Assembly (NCBI GenBank): GCA_002405755.1
Contig: DHMK01000020.1
Coordinates: 1 to 11,392 of the forward strand
From: Clostridiales bacterium UBA4644
GTDB lineage: Bacteria > Bacillota > Clostridia > Oscillospirales > Butyricicoccaceae
Length of the DNA stretch: 11,392 nt
Reading direction: 5' to 3'
Made by a program: the position numbers and the translations under genes
Shown here: positions 1-5,671 of the stretch, piece after piece
How positions within the stretch are numbered: position 1 is the first letter of the stretch
How the letters are laid out: the number at the start of each line of letters is the position of its first letter
The notes under the pieces: model-generated
What the model was told of the DNA's origin: nothing
The model's database searches: none
The model's input: the letters and a program-made list of their open reading frames with translations, nothing else

Positions 1-4
1 GCAG

Positions 5-22
5 AAAAGGCCATGGCCTTTT
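5..22. terminator. Perfect 18-bp palindrome, probable bidirectional terminator
   Basis: Bases 5-22 read AAAAGGCCATGGCCTTTT, a perfect palindrome. It can fold as a 7-bp stem (AAAAGGC/GCCTTTT) around a CATG loop, with an A-run before and a T-run after on either strand. It lies about 100 bases beyond the stop of the minus-strand aldo/keto reductase, so it could end that transcript, or one entering from the left. The stem is short and the T-run is only four bases, so termination is inferred from shape alone. Apart from this palindrome I see nothing specific in 1-121. Confidence 0.45.
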
Positions 23-121
23 GGGGAGATAAACTTTTATGTGCGGGTTTATTTTACACCTGCCGCGCGGAAAATGCAACAGATTTTTCAAAAAAAGAAA
101 GCTTTTTCCTGCTTCCTCCGC

Positions 122-1231
122 TTATTTGGTAAAATAATCCCGGATCTCCCGGAGCTTTTCCGGGATCTGGATGAATTGCGGACACTGGGCGGCGCAAAGC
201 CCGCAGGAGACGCATTTTTCCACATCCTTATCCAGCCCGTCGGAAAGATAATCCTTCCTTGCCGCTTCATAAAGGCCCCAGACCCGCGCCCGGTTATAGG
301 CCTTAAAGTGCTGCTGGGGGCGGATCCCCTTGGGACAGACATTGCAGTAGGCGCAGCCGCTGCAATAAAGCTCGGAGATCTGGCGCAGGCGGTCGTTGGT
401 GGTCTGACAGCGTGCGCGCTCCTCCGGCGTTACCGAGAGAGCCCGCTCCACGATGGCCACATTCTGCTCCACCATCTCCACGCTCTCCATGCCGGAAAGG
501 GCCAGGCTGACGGCATCGAAGCCCAAAACGAAGCGCAGCGCCAGCTCCTGAGGCGTCTTGGCCGGCGTGTCGTAAAGCTCCAAAAACTGCTGTCCGCCGG
601 AGGTGATCATGCCGCCCGCCACCGGGCCCATGACCATTACGCCCATGCCCCGGTCCGCCAGCGTCTGCATGGCAGCTTCATTGCTCTGGTCGATCAGGTT
701 GTATTGACACAGGACGGTATCGAAAATGCCGCTGTCGGCGATGTCTGTCATCACCCGGGGCGCGTCGTGGAAGGAGAAGCTGATGTGCCGGATCAGGCCC
801 TCCTCCCGGGCCTGCTGCATATCCCGGTCCATCCGGACGGCTCGGGCATGGTCCCACTTCTTCGCGTTGAGGGCGTGCATATGATAAAAATCCAGATAGT
901 CCGTATCCATCAGCCGCAGCGACTGCTCCAGCTTCCGGCGGAAATCTCCCGGCTGCTGCACCTCATCCGGCGGCAGCTTGGAGGAAAAATAGACCTTGTC
1001 CCGCACATCGTGGAGGGCCTTGCCCACGATGCGCTGGTTATCCCGGTTGGTATAGCCCCAGGCGGTGTCAAAAAAATTGATGCCCAGCGCATAGGCCCGG
1101 CGAAGGATGGGGATACACCGTTCGTCGTCGCAGCGGCGCTCCTTCCCCTCGCCCACAGCGGGCAGACGCATACAGCCAAAGCCCAGGCGGGAGACCATGG
1201 GGCCGTTTCTGCCGAATCGTTTATACTGCAT
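122..1231 (-). CDS. Aldo/keto reductase with C-terminal 4Fe-4S ferredoxin domain
   Basis: A 369-residue cytosolic oxidoreductase of the COG1453-type aldo/keto reductase family, expected to reduce a carbonyl substrate with NAD(P)H and possibly exchange electrons through iron-sulfur clusters. The N-terminus (MQYKRFGRNGPMVSRLGFGC) is typical of the family. The catalytic set is visible: D55 and Y60 in FFDTAWGY, K85 in FSSKLP, and a His in DFYHMH (H117 or H119). The C-terminal part carries two cysteine clusters, CxxCxxCxxCP (CSGCAYCNVCP) and CxxCxxCxxxCP (CVSCGLCAAQCP). The second matches a standard 4Fe-4S ligand pattern, while the first has one residue fewer before its last Cys. The start is supported by GAGAGGGATCC just upstream on the minus strand. 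The gene stands alone, divergent from mrnC. The substrate cannot be told from sequence. Confidence 0.92.
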   Translation of the reverse strand: MQYKRFGRNGPMVSRLGFGCMRLPAVGEGKERRCDDERCIPILRRAYALGINFFDTAWGYTNRDNQRIVGKALHDVRDKVYFSSKLPPDEVQQPGDFRRKLEQSLRLMDTDYLDFYHMHALNAKKWDHARAVRMDRDMQQAREEGLIRHISFSFHDAPRVMTDIADSGIFDTVLCQYNLIDQSNEAAMQTLADRGMGVMVMGPVAGGMITSGGQQFLELYDTPAKTPQELALRFVLGFDAVSLALSGMESVEMVEQNVAIVERALSVTPEERARCQTTNDRLRQISELYCSGCAYCNVCPKGIRPQQHFKAYNRARVWGLYEAARKDYLSDGLDKDVEKCVSCGLCAAQCPQFIQIPEKLREIRDYFTK

Positions 1232-1263
1232 CAGGATCCCTCTCTTTTTTATAGTGTAGCTGC

Positions 1264-1272
1264 ATCATAGCA
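1264..1272 (-). promoter_or_regulatory. Possible extended -10 promoter for the aldo/keto reductase
   Basis: Read on the minus strand, this stretch gives TGCTATGAT, a TGn-extended -10 with five of six TATAAT bases, about 33 bases before the aldo/keto reductase start. No good -35 hexamer stands 17 bases upstream, so the call rests on the extended -10. A second AT-rich hexamer, TATAAA (1253-1248), is nearer the gene but also lacks a -35. Confidence 0.35.
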
Positions 1273-1310
1273 CATTTTCCGAAAAAAAGATACCCAAAAA
1301 GCGCCGGCTG

Positions 1311-1319
1311 TGGTACAAT
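1311..1319 (+). promoter_or_regulatory. Probable extended -10 promoter for mrnC-rsuA
   Basis: TGGTACAAT at 1311-1319 is a TGn-extended -10 with five of six TATAAT bases. A -35 at the expected distance is poor (TACCCA, 1291-1296), as is common for extended -10 promoters. Transcription would begin near 1326, giving a leader of about 50 bases before the mrnC start at 1379. It diverges from the aldo/keto reductase signals about 40 bases away. Confidence 0.5.
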
Positions 1320-1378
1320 ATTTCCTGCGGGAGCGCGCGCCGCAAAATGGCGATCCTTCAGTCTCCCGCGGAGGGATT

Positions 1379-1783
1379 ATGGAATTATTTCAGCAGCATT
1401 ATACCGAGGAGCAGCTCCGGGCCGTCCCCACGCTGACGCTGGCCCACATCGGCGACGGCGTTTATGAGCTTCTGGCCCGCACCGCCGTGGTGGACAAGGG
1501 GGCCTGCCGGGTGGAGGAGGCCCACAGGAGCACCGTGGCGCTGGTCTCCGCCCCGGCCCAGGCCAAGGCCATGGAGCGGCTGCTGCCGCTTCTGACACCC
1601 TGGGAGACCGCCGTCTTCCGCCACGGGCGCAACGCCCACTTCCACAGCGTCCCCAAGCACTGCACCCTGCGGGAATATGCCTATGCCACCGGGCTGGAGG
1701 CCCTTCTGGGGGCGCTTTACCTCACCGGCCAGCGGCAGCGCATCGCCCTGCTGTGGCAGGAGATCCTGGAGGCGCTGGCATGA
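1379..1783 (+). CDS. mrnC: Mini-ribonuclease III
   Basis: A 134-residue RNase III-like endonuclease lacking the double-stranded-RNA-binding domain. In Bacillus subtilis this family trims the ends of 23S rRNA precursor as the 50S subunit is assembled. The signature LAHIGDGVYELLAR holds the metal-binding D26. VPKHCTLREYAYATGLEALLGALYL matches the family's second conserved block and contains E107, the likely second metal ligand. Length is normal for Mini-III. I chose ATG 1379 because GGAGGG stands at 1370-1375. An in-frame ATG at 1310 would start upstream of the expected transcription start and add 23 unconserved residues. The stop overlaps the rsuA start as ATGA (1780-1783), so the two are probably translationally coupled. 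In Bacillus-type genomes mrnC usually sits near cysS and rlmB, so this neighbourhood differs. Confidence 0.92.
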   Translation: MELFQQHYTEEQLRAVPTLTLAHIGDGVYELLARTAVVDKGACRVEEAHRSTVALVSAPAQAKAMERLLPLLTPWETAVFRHGRNAHFHSVPKHCTLREYAYATGLEALLGALYLTGQRQRIALLWQEILEALA

Positions 1784-2502
1784 AGGGACGGCTGGACAGG
1801 ATCGTCAGCGCCTGCTGTCTGCTCTCCCGCACAGAGGCCCAGGCCGCGCTGAAGGCGGGCCGGGTGACGGTAGACGGCGCGGCCGTCCGTCAGGGGGCGC
1901 ACAAGGCGGATACGGAGACCCAGCGTATTTTGCTGGACGGCCAGCCCGTGGAGGGCGATGGCTATGTTTATCTGATGCTTTATAAGCCGGTGGGGGTCCT
2001 CTCCGCCACGGAGGATCGGAAGGGCGCCGTCACGGCGCTGGATCTGCTGCCGGAGCGCTACCGCAAAGCCGGACCCGGCGTCGTGGGGCGGCTGGATAAG
2101 GACGCGGAGGGGCTTTTGTTCCTCACCTCCAACGGCCCGCTGAACCATCGGCTCACCTCCCCCCGCCGCCACGCGGACAAGGTCTATCTGGTAACGCTGG
2201 ACGCGCCGGCCGACGCCGGCGACGAGGCCGCCTTTGCCGCGCCCATGGATCTGGGAGATTTTACCACGCAGCCCGCCCTGCTGGAGCGCATCGGCGACGG
2301 GCGCGCCTGCCGCGTGACCCTGCGGGAGGGGAAATTCCACCAGATCAAGCGGATGTTTGCCCATCAGGGCAAGACCGTCCTGACCCTGAAGCGGCTCTCC
2401 ATCGGGCCTCTGCGGCTGGACGAGAGTCTTGCTCCCGGGGGCTGGAGACCGCTGAATTCCCATGAGCTTCAGCAGGTTTTGGCCCTCGCAGACAGGTTGT
2501 AA
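1780..2502 (+). CDS. rsuA: 16S rRNA pseudouridine synthase RsuA family
   Basis: A 240-residue enzyme that isomerises a uridine to pseudouridine in 16S rRNA (U516 in E. coli RsuA). An N-terminal S4-like RNA-binding region (residues about 3-60, LDRIVSACCLLSRTEAQAAL) precedes the catalytic domain. The active-site block is GRLDKDAEGLLFLTSNG with nucleophile D106. LTSPRRHADKVYLVTLDAP and KFHQIKRMFAHQGKTVL are close to E. coli RsuA blocks, which favours RsuA over RluB/E/F. The usual Thr three residues after the catalytic Asp is Ala109 here. The start ATG 1780 overlaps the mrnC stop, with GGAGG at 1768-1772 inside mrnC. An in-frame ATG at 1753 lies further inside mrnC and before this RBS, so I rejected it. 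With mrnC it forms a small rRNA-maturation operon. Confidence 0.85.
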   Translation: MKGRLDRIVSACCLLSRTEAQAALKAGRVTVDGAAVRQGAHKADTETQRILLDGQPVEGDGYVYLMLYKPVGVLSATEDRKGAVTALDLLPERYRKAGPGVVGRLDKDAEGLLFLTSNGPLNHRLTSPRRHADKVYLVTLDAPADAGDEAAFAAPMDLGDFTTQPALLERIGDGRACRVTLREGKFHQIKRMFAHQGKTVLTLKRLSIGPLRLDESLAPGGWRPLNSHELQQVLALADRL

Positions 2503-2533
2503 AAAAAATAGATGTAAATTCCAAAAAAAATTG

Positions 2534-2562
2534 TTGAAAAAAGCAGTCGGTTGCGTTAAAAT
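2534..2562 (+). promoter_or_regulatory. Strong sigma-A promoter for the PucR/CdaR-type regulator
   Basis: TTGAAA (2534-2539), a 17-base spacer and TAAAAT (2557-2562) form a near-consensus housekeeping promoter in the AT-rich gap after rsuA. Transcription would start near 2569, leaving a leader of about 50 bases. That leader holds an 8-bp palindrome, ATTCGAAT (2577-2584), whose role is unknown. Confidence 0.75.
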
Positions 2563-2608
2563 AAACATAAAGCGCGATTCGAATTTAGGAATAATAAATA
2601 AAGGGTAA

Positions 2609-2617
2609 AGGTGATCC
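2609..2617 (+). promoter_or_regulatory. Near-perfect ribosome binding site deciding the regulator start
   Basis: AGGTGATCC is complementary over nine bases to the 16S rRNA 3' end (GGATCACCT). It covers the upstream in-frame GTG at 2611, so the ATG at 2620 must be the start. The same GGTGATC type of site appears before the unknown gene at 8297. Confidence 0.8.
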
Positions 2618-2619
2618 AA

Positions 2620-3702
2620 ATGGCAGCCAGACTGTTCCAAAGCATCCTGCTGGAAATCAAAAACAAGGTCCCGTTTATTCTGGGTATCGTGGACAACGCC
2701 GGCAACATCGTCTCCTGCACAGAGCTTCGCTTTATCGGCGAAAATGTGGAGGCCGCAGAGGACTTCTTCGCCTCCGGCAGCGAGGAGGGCGAGTTCGGCG
2801 GTTATTCCTTCCGCCGACTGGACGGCTATGACAATGGCGCGGAATATGCGGTCTTTGCCGGCGAGAGCGGCCAGAGCGCGGCCATCGCCTGCAACATCAC
2901 CGCCATCGCCATCAACAACAGCAAATCTCTTTACGACGAAAAGCACGACAAGGCGACCTTTATCAAAAAGATCATTCTGGACAACATCCTGCCCGGCGAC
3001 ATCTATATCAAGTCCCGGGAGATGCAGTTTCAGAACGAAGCCAAGCGGGTGGCCTTTCTGATCCACATGGATCAGAAGCAGGACGTGGCCGTCATGGATC
3101 TGCTGCAGAAGCTTTTCCCCGACCGGCAGCGCGACTTCGCCCTCACCATCAACGAGAACGAGGTGGTGCTGGTGAAGGAGCTGAAGAGCGTCGATTCCAA
3201 GGAGATCACCAAATACGGCCGGCAGATCGACGCCGGCGTTACCGAGCTGGGCGTGGCCCATGTGATCGGCATCGGCTCCGTGGCCACCCAGCTGAAGGAT
3301 ATCGCCCGTTCCTTCAAGGAGGCTCAGGTGGCCGTGGAGATCGGCAAGGTCTTTGACGACAGCATCACCATGATGAGCTACGAAAATCTGGGCATCGGTC
3401 GGCTGATCTACCAGCTGCCCACCACCCTCTGCGAGATGTTCCTCTCCGAGGTGTTCAAGAAGGGCTCTGTGGAATCGCTGGACGAGGAGACCCTTTTCAC
3501 CATCCAGAAATTCTTTGAAAACAATCTGAACGTTTCCGAGACCTCCCGGAAGCTGTTTGTCCACCGCAACACCCTGGTCTACCGTCTGGAAAAGATCAAA
3601 AAGCTCACCGGACTGGACCTGCGGGAGTTTGACAATGCCATCGTTCTGAAGGTGGCGCTGATGGTCAAGCAGTATCTCCGCTCCCGCGAGACCGCCAACT
3701 GA
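2620..3702 (+). CDS. PucR/CdaR-family helix-turn-helix transcriptional regulator
   Basis: A 360-residue cytosolic protein of the PucR/CdaR regulator family, whose characterised members control purine or sugar-diacid use. The C-terminus (about residues 301-352) is the PucR-type HTH: NLNVSETSRKLFVHRNTLVYRLEKIKKLTGLDL followed by a conserved helix. The middle (about 110-260) fits the GGDEF-like middle domain of this family without cyclase motifs, and the first 100 residues may sense a ligand. Nothing in the sequence identifies that ligand, and no sugar or purine genes lie nearby. The gene has its own promoter at 2534-2562, and a hairpin follows the stop before ftsE. Its position directly upstream of ftsEX raises the possibility that it regulates wall genes, but this is only context. 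The family assignment is firm and the regulon is unknown. Confidence 0.85.
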   Translation: MAARLFQSILLEIKNKVPFILGIVDNAGNIVSCTELRFIGENVEAAEDFFASGSEEGEFGGYSFRRLDGYDNGAEYAVFAGESGQSAAIACNITAIAINNSKSLYDEKHDKATFIKKIILDNILPGDIYIKSREMQFQNEAKRVAFLIHMDQKQDVAVMDLLQKLFPDRQRDFALTINENEVVLVKELKSVDSKEITKYGRQIDAGVTELGVAHVIGIGSVATQLKDIARSFKEAQVAVEIGKVFDDSITMMSYENLGIGRLIYQLPTTLCEMFLSEVFKKGSVESLDEETLFTIQKFFENNLNVSETSRKLFVHRNTLVYRLEKIKKLTGLDLREFDNAIVLKVALMVKQYLRSRETAN

Positions 3703-3720
3703 TCCCGCCCGCCGCACCTG

Positions 3721-3759
3721 GCGTTTGCTTTGGCACAGGGTTACCCCTGTGCCAAACGC
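3721..3759 (+). terminator. Strong hairpin after the regulator gene, possible terminator
   Basis: TTTGGCACAGGG (3729-3740) and CCCTGTGCCAAA (3745-3756) form a perfect 12-bp stem with a TTAC loop. GCG/CGC at 3721-3723 and 3757-3759 can extend it across a bulge. The downstream strand has no proper T-run (GCTGTATTTGCG), so it is either a weak intrinsic terminator or an RNA-stabilising or attenuator hairpin between the regulator and ftsE. Confidence 0.5.
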
Positions 3760-3783
3760 TGTATTTGCGCGAAGATCGTTATT

Positions 3784-3800
3784 TGTAACCAATTTGTAAA
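3784..3800 (+). promoter_or_regulatory. Putative WalR (YycF) operator upstream of ftsE
   Basis: TGTAAC (3784-3789), five bases CAATT, TGTAAA (3795-3800) matches exactly the WalR consensus TGTWAH-N5-TGTWAH known from Bacillus and Staphylococcus. The half-sites sit in a slightly longer direct repeat, ATTTGTAA at 3781-3788 and 3792-3799, one helical turn apart. It ends 32 bases before the ftsE start. WalRK controls wall hydrolases in Firmicutes, including pcsB in pneumococcus, which fits the operon that follows. I cannot see a convincing -10 for a promoter here, so activation versus repression is open. Confidence 0.55.
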
Positions 3801-3832
3801 CTTTTCGTCATCAGCTGACAAAGGAGAACACT

Positions 3833-4753
3833 ATGGTCAAGCTGCAGGATGTATTCAAAACCTACGACAACGGAACCAAAGCGCTGCGGGGCGTCTCCCT
3901 GACCATTCAGGACGGAGAGTTCGTTTTTATCGTCGGCCCCTCCGGCAGCGGCAAATCCACCATCATCAAAATGCTCACCGCGGAGCTCCGCCCCACCTCC
4001 GGCAAGGTCCAGGTGGGCGATTATGACATCGGGAGCATCCGTCAGCGGGACATCCCCTACCTGCGCCGCACCATCGGCGTGGTCTTTCAGGACTTCCGCC
4101 TGATCGAAAATAAAACCGTTTATGAAAACGTGGCCTTCGTCATGCGGGCCGTGGGCGCGCCCCAGAGCTCCATCAAAAAGCGGGTCACCTATGTGCTGGA
4201 CCTGGTTGGCATCCTGCACAAGGCCCGCCGCCTGCCATCGGAGCTTTCCGGCGGCGAGCAGCAGCGGGTGGCGGTGGCCCGGGCGCTGGTGAACAACCCC
4301 AGCGTTATCGTGGCCGACGAACCCACCGGCAATCTGGACCCTGCCCGCTCGCTGGAGCTGATGATGCTCTTTGAAAAGATCAACAGCATGGGCACCACCG
4401 TTGTGGTGGTGACCCACGCCCGGGAGATCGTGGACCAGTTCGCCAAGCGGGTGGTGGCCATCGACGGCGGCACGGTCATTTCCGACCAGACCGGCGGCTA
4501 TTATGTCCGCCCCGACGTGACCCGGCTGACGGAGGAAGCGCTGCAGCAGGCCGCTCCGGCCCACCGCCGGAAGGCGCCGGAGGCGCCCCAGGCCCCTTCT
4601 TCCGCAGCGCAGCAGGAAAAAGCCCCGGAGGCCGGGCAGCAGTCCCCTTCCCCGGCGGAAGCCGGCCAGCCGGAGCTGCAGGAGCTTTTGGACGAGCTGG
4701 AGCTGCTGCCGCAGCTGCGCATGAAGTCTGACCGGCAGGAGGTGCGCAAATGA
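3833..4753 (+). CDS. ftsE: Cell division ATP-binding protein FtsE with long C-terminal tail
   Basis: The ATPase of the FtsEX complex, at the inner face of the membrane, where ATP use drives FtsX to activate a periplasmic or wall-side murein hydrolase. All ABC motifs are intact: Walker A GPSGSGKST (35-43, K41), signature LSGGEQQR (138-145), Walker B VIVADEP (158-164, E163) and H-loop His195 in VVVVTH. FtsE is normally about 220-230 residues. This one is 306, with roughly 75 extra residues rich in Pro, Ala, Gln and Glu, ending in a Leu/Glu-rich helix-like stretch (LQELLDELELLPQLR). The start follows AAGGAG (3821-3826). The stop overlaps the ftsX start as ATGA. It is the first gene of the wall operon, behind the putative WalR operator. 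Confidence 0.96.
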   Translation: MVKLQDVFKTYDNGTKALRGVSLTIQDGEFVFIVGPSGSGKSTIIKMLTAELRPTSGKVQVGDYDIGSIRQRDIPYLRRTIGVVFQDFRLIENKTVYENVAFVMRAVGAPQSSIKKRVTYVLDLVGILHKARRLPSELSGGEQQRVAVARALVNNPSVIVADEPTGNLDPARSLELMMLFEKINSMGTTVVVVTHAREIVDQFAKRVVAIDGGTVISDQTGGYYVRPDVTRLTEEALQQAAPAHRRKAPEAPQAPSSAAQQEKAPEAGQQSPSPAEAGQPELQELLDELELLPQLRMKSDRQEVRK

Positions 4754-5664
4754 GCAGGAAGAGCCTGAAACGGAAGACGCGGAAGGCGGGCTTCGGCTAT
4801 TTTATGCGGGAGGGCCTTTCCAGCATTTTTGTCCACGGCTTCACCAGCTTCGCCGCCGTTACCGTCATCGGTGCCTGTCTGATGATCACCGGAATCTTCA
4901 GTCTTTTGGCCTACAACATCGACCTGCAGATCCAGCAGCTCTCCGGCGAGAGCGAGATCGTGGTCTACATCGACGATTCCGTCTCCCGGGAGGACGCCAT
5001 CGCCATGGGCGCGAAGATTCGCGCCATGGATAATATCAAGGAGGCCGTGTTCGTTTCCAAGGAGGCGCTGTTCGATGCCTATCTGGAAAAGCTGGGAGAC
5101 GAGGCCTATGTGATGGAGGATCTTCGGGATGACAACCCCCTGCGGGACAGCTATCAGATCAACATGGAAGACGTTTCCCGGCACAGGGAGACGGTGGAGG
5201 CGCTGGAAAAGCTTCAGGGCATCGCCTCCAGCAGCTCCAATCAGGAGGTCTCCGAGCGGCTGATCCAGCTGCGCCGGGTCACCAACATGATCTCCTACAC
5301 GCTCATCGCTCTGCTGGGCGCAGTCAGCGTGTTTATCATCGCCAACACCGTCAAGCTGGCCATGCTGGCCCGGCGTGAGGAGATTGCCATCATGAAGATG
5401 GTGGGCGCGACCAATCATTTTATCCGCGCACCCTTTGTGGTGGAGGGCATCGCACTGGGACTGTGCGGCGCGCTGCTGGCCTTCTTCGTTCAGTGGGGCG
5501 TTTATCAGTATGTTACGGGACAGCTGGTCAAGGGAACGGCCATCCTCACCATGGTGCCCTTTGCCCAGGTCTGGCAGCCCACGCTGGGCGTGATGCTGCT
5601 GGCGGGGCTGGTGCTTGGCGTGGGCGGCAGCGTTTTGACCATTCGGAAATTCCTGCGGGTGTGA
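4750..5664 (+). CDS. ftsX: Cell division membrane protein FtsX
   Basis: The permease-like partner of FtsE, which passes the ATPase cycle to an extracellular peptidoglycan hydrolase rather than transporting a solute. The 304 residues show the family layout: a basic cytosolic N-terminus, TM1 (about 34-55), a large extracellular loop (about 56-178) that in homologues binds the hydrolase coiled coil, then TM2 (about 180-203), TM3 (about 229-252) and TM4 (about 274-298). The conserved FtsX stretch REEIAIMKMVGATNHFIRAP follows TM2. Length is normal. The start ATG 4750 overlaps the ftsE stop, so synthesis of the two subunits is probably coupled. The next gene begins seven bases after the stop and encodes the likely hydrolase partner. 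Confidence 0.95.
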   Translation: MSRKSLKRKTRKAGFGYFMREGLSSIFVHGFTSFAAVTVIGACLMITGIFSLLAYNIDLQIQQLSGESEIVVYIDDSVSREDAIAMGAKIRAMDNIKEAVFVSKEALFDAYLEKLGDEAYVMEDLRDDNPLRDSYQINMEDVSRHRETVEALEKLQGIASSSSNQEVSERLIQLRRVTNMISYTLIALLGAVSVFIIANTVKLAMLARREEIAIMKMVGATNHFIRAPFVVEGIALGLCGALLAFFVQWGVYQYVTGQLVKGTAILTMVPFAQVWQPTLGVMLLAGLVLGVGGSVLTIRKFLRV

Positions 5665-5671
5665 GGAGCTT

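Noticed and set aside
41..1270. 409-codon plus-strand open frame over the aldo/keto reductase
   Set aside because: The minus strand encodes a full aldo/keto reductase with catalytic and cluster residues, and the plus-strand product is His/Leu-rich shadow sequence.
2498..2518. Second possible WalR box, TGTAAA twice after rsuA
   Set aside because: The half-sites are 15 bases apart start to start instead of 11, and the first overlaps the rsuA stop codon in an A-rich run.
2611..2619. GTG at 2611 as the start of the regulator gene
   Set aside because: It lies inside the AGGTGATCC ribosome binding site, which is correctly spaced for ATG 2620.
1717..3792. 691-codon open frame on the minus strand opposite rsuA and the regulator
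   Set aside because: Antisense shadow of two recognised genes, with no RBS and no recognisable domain.
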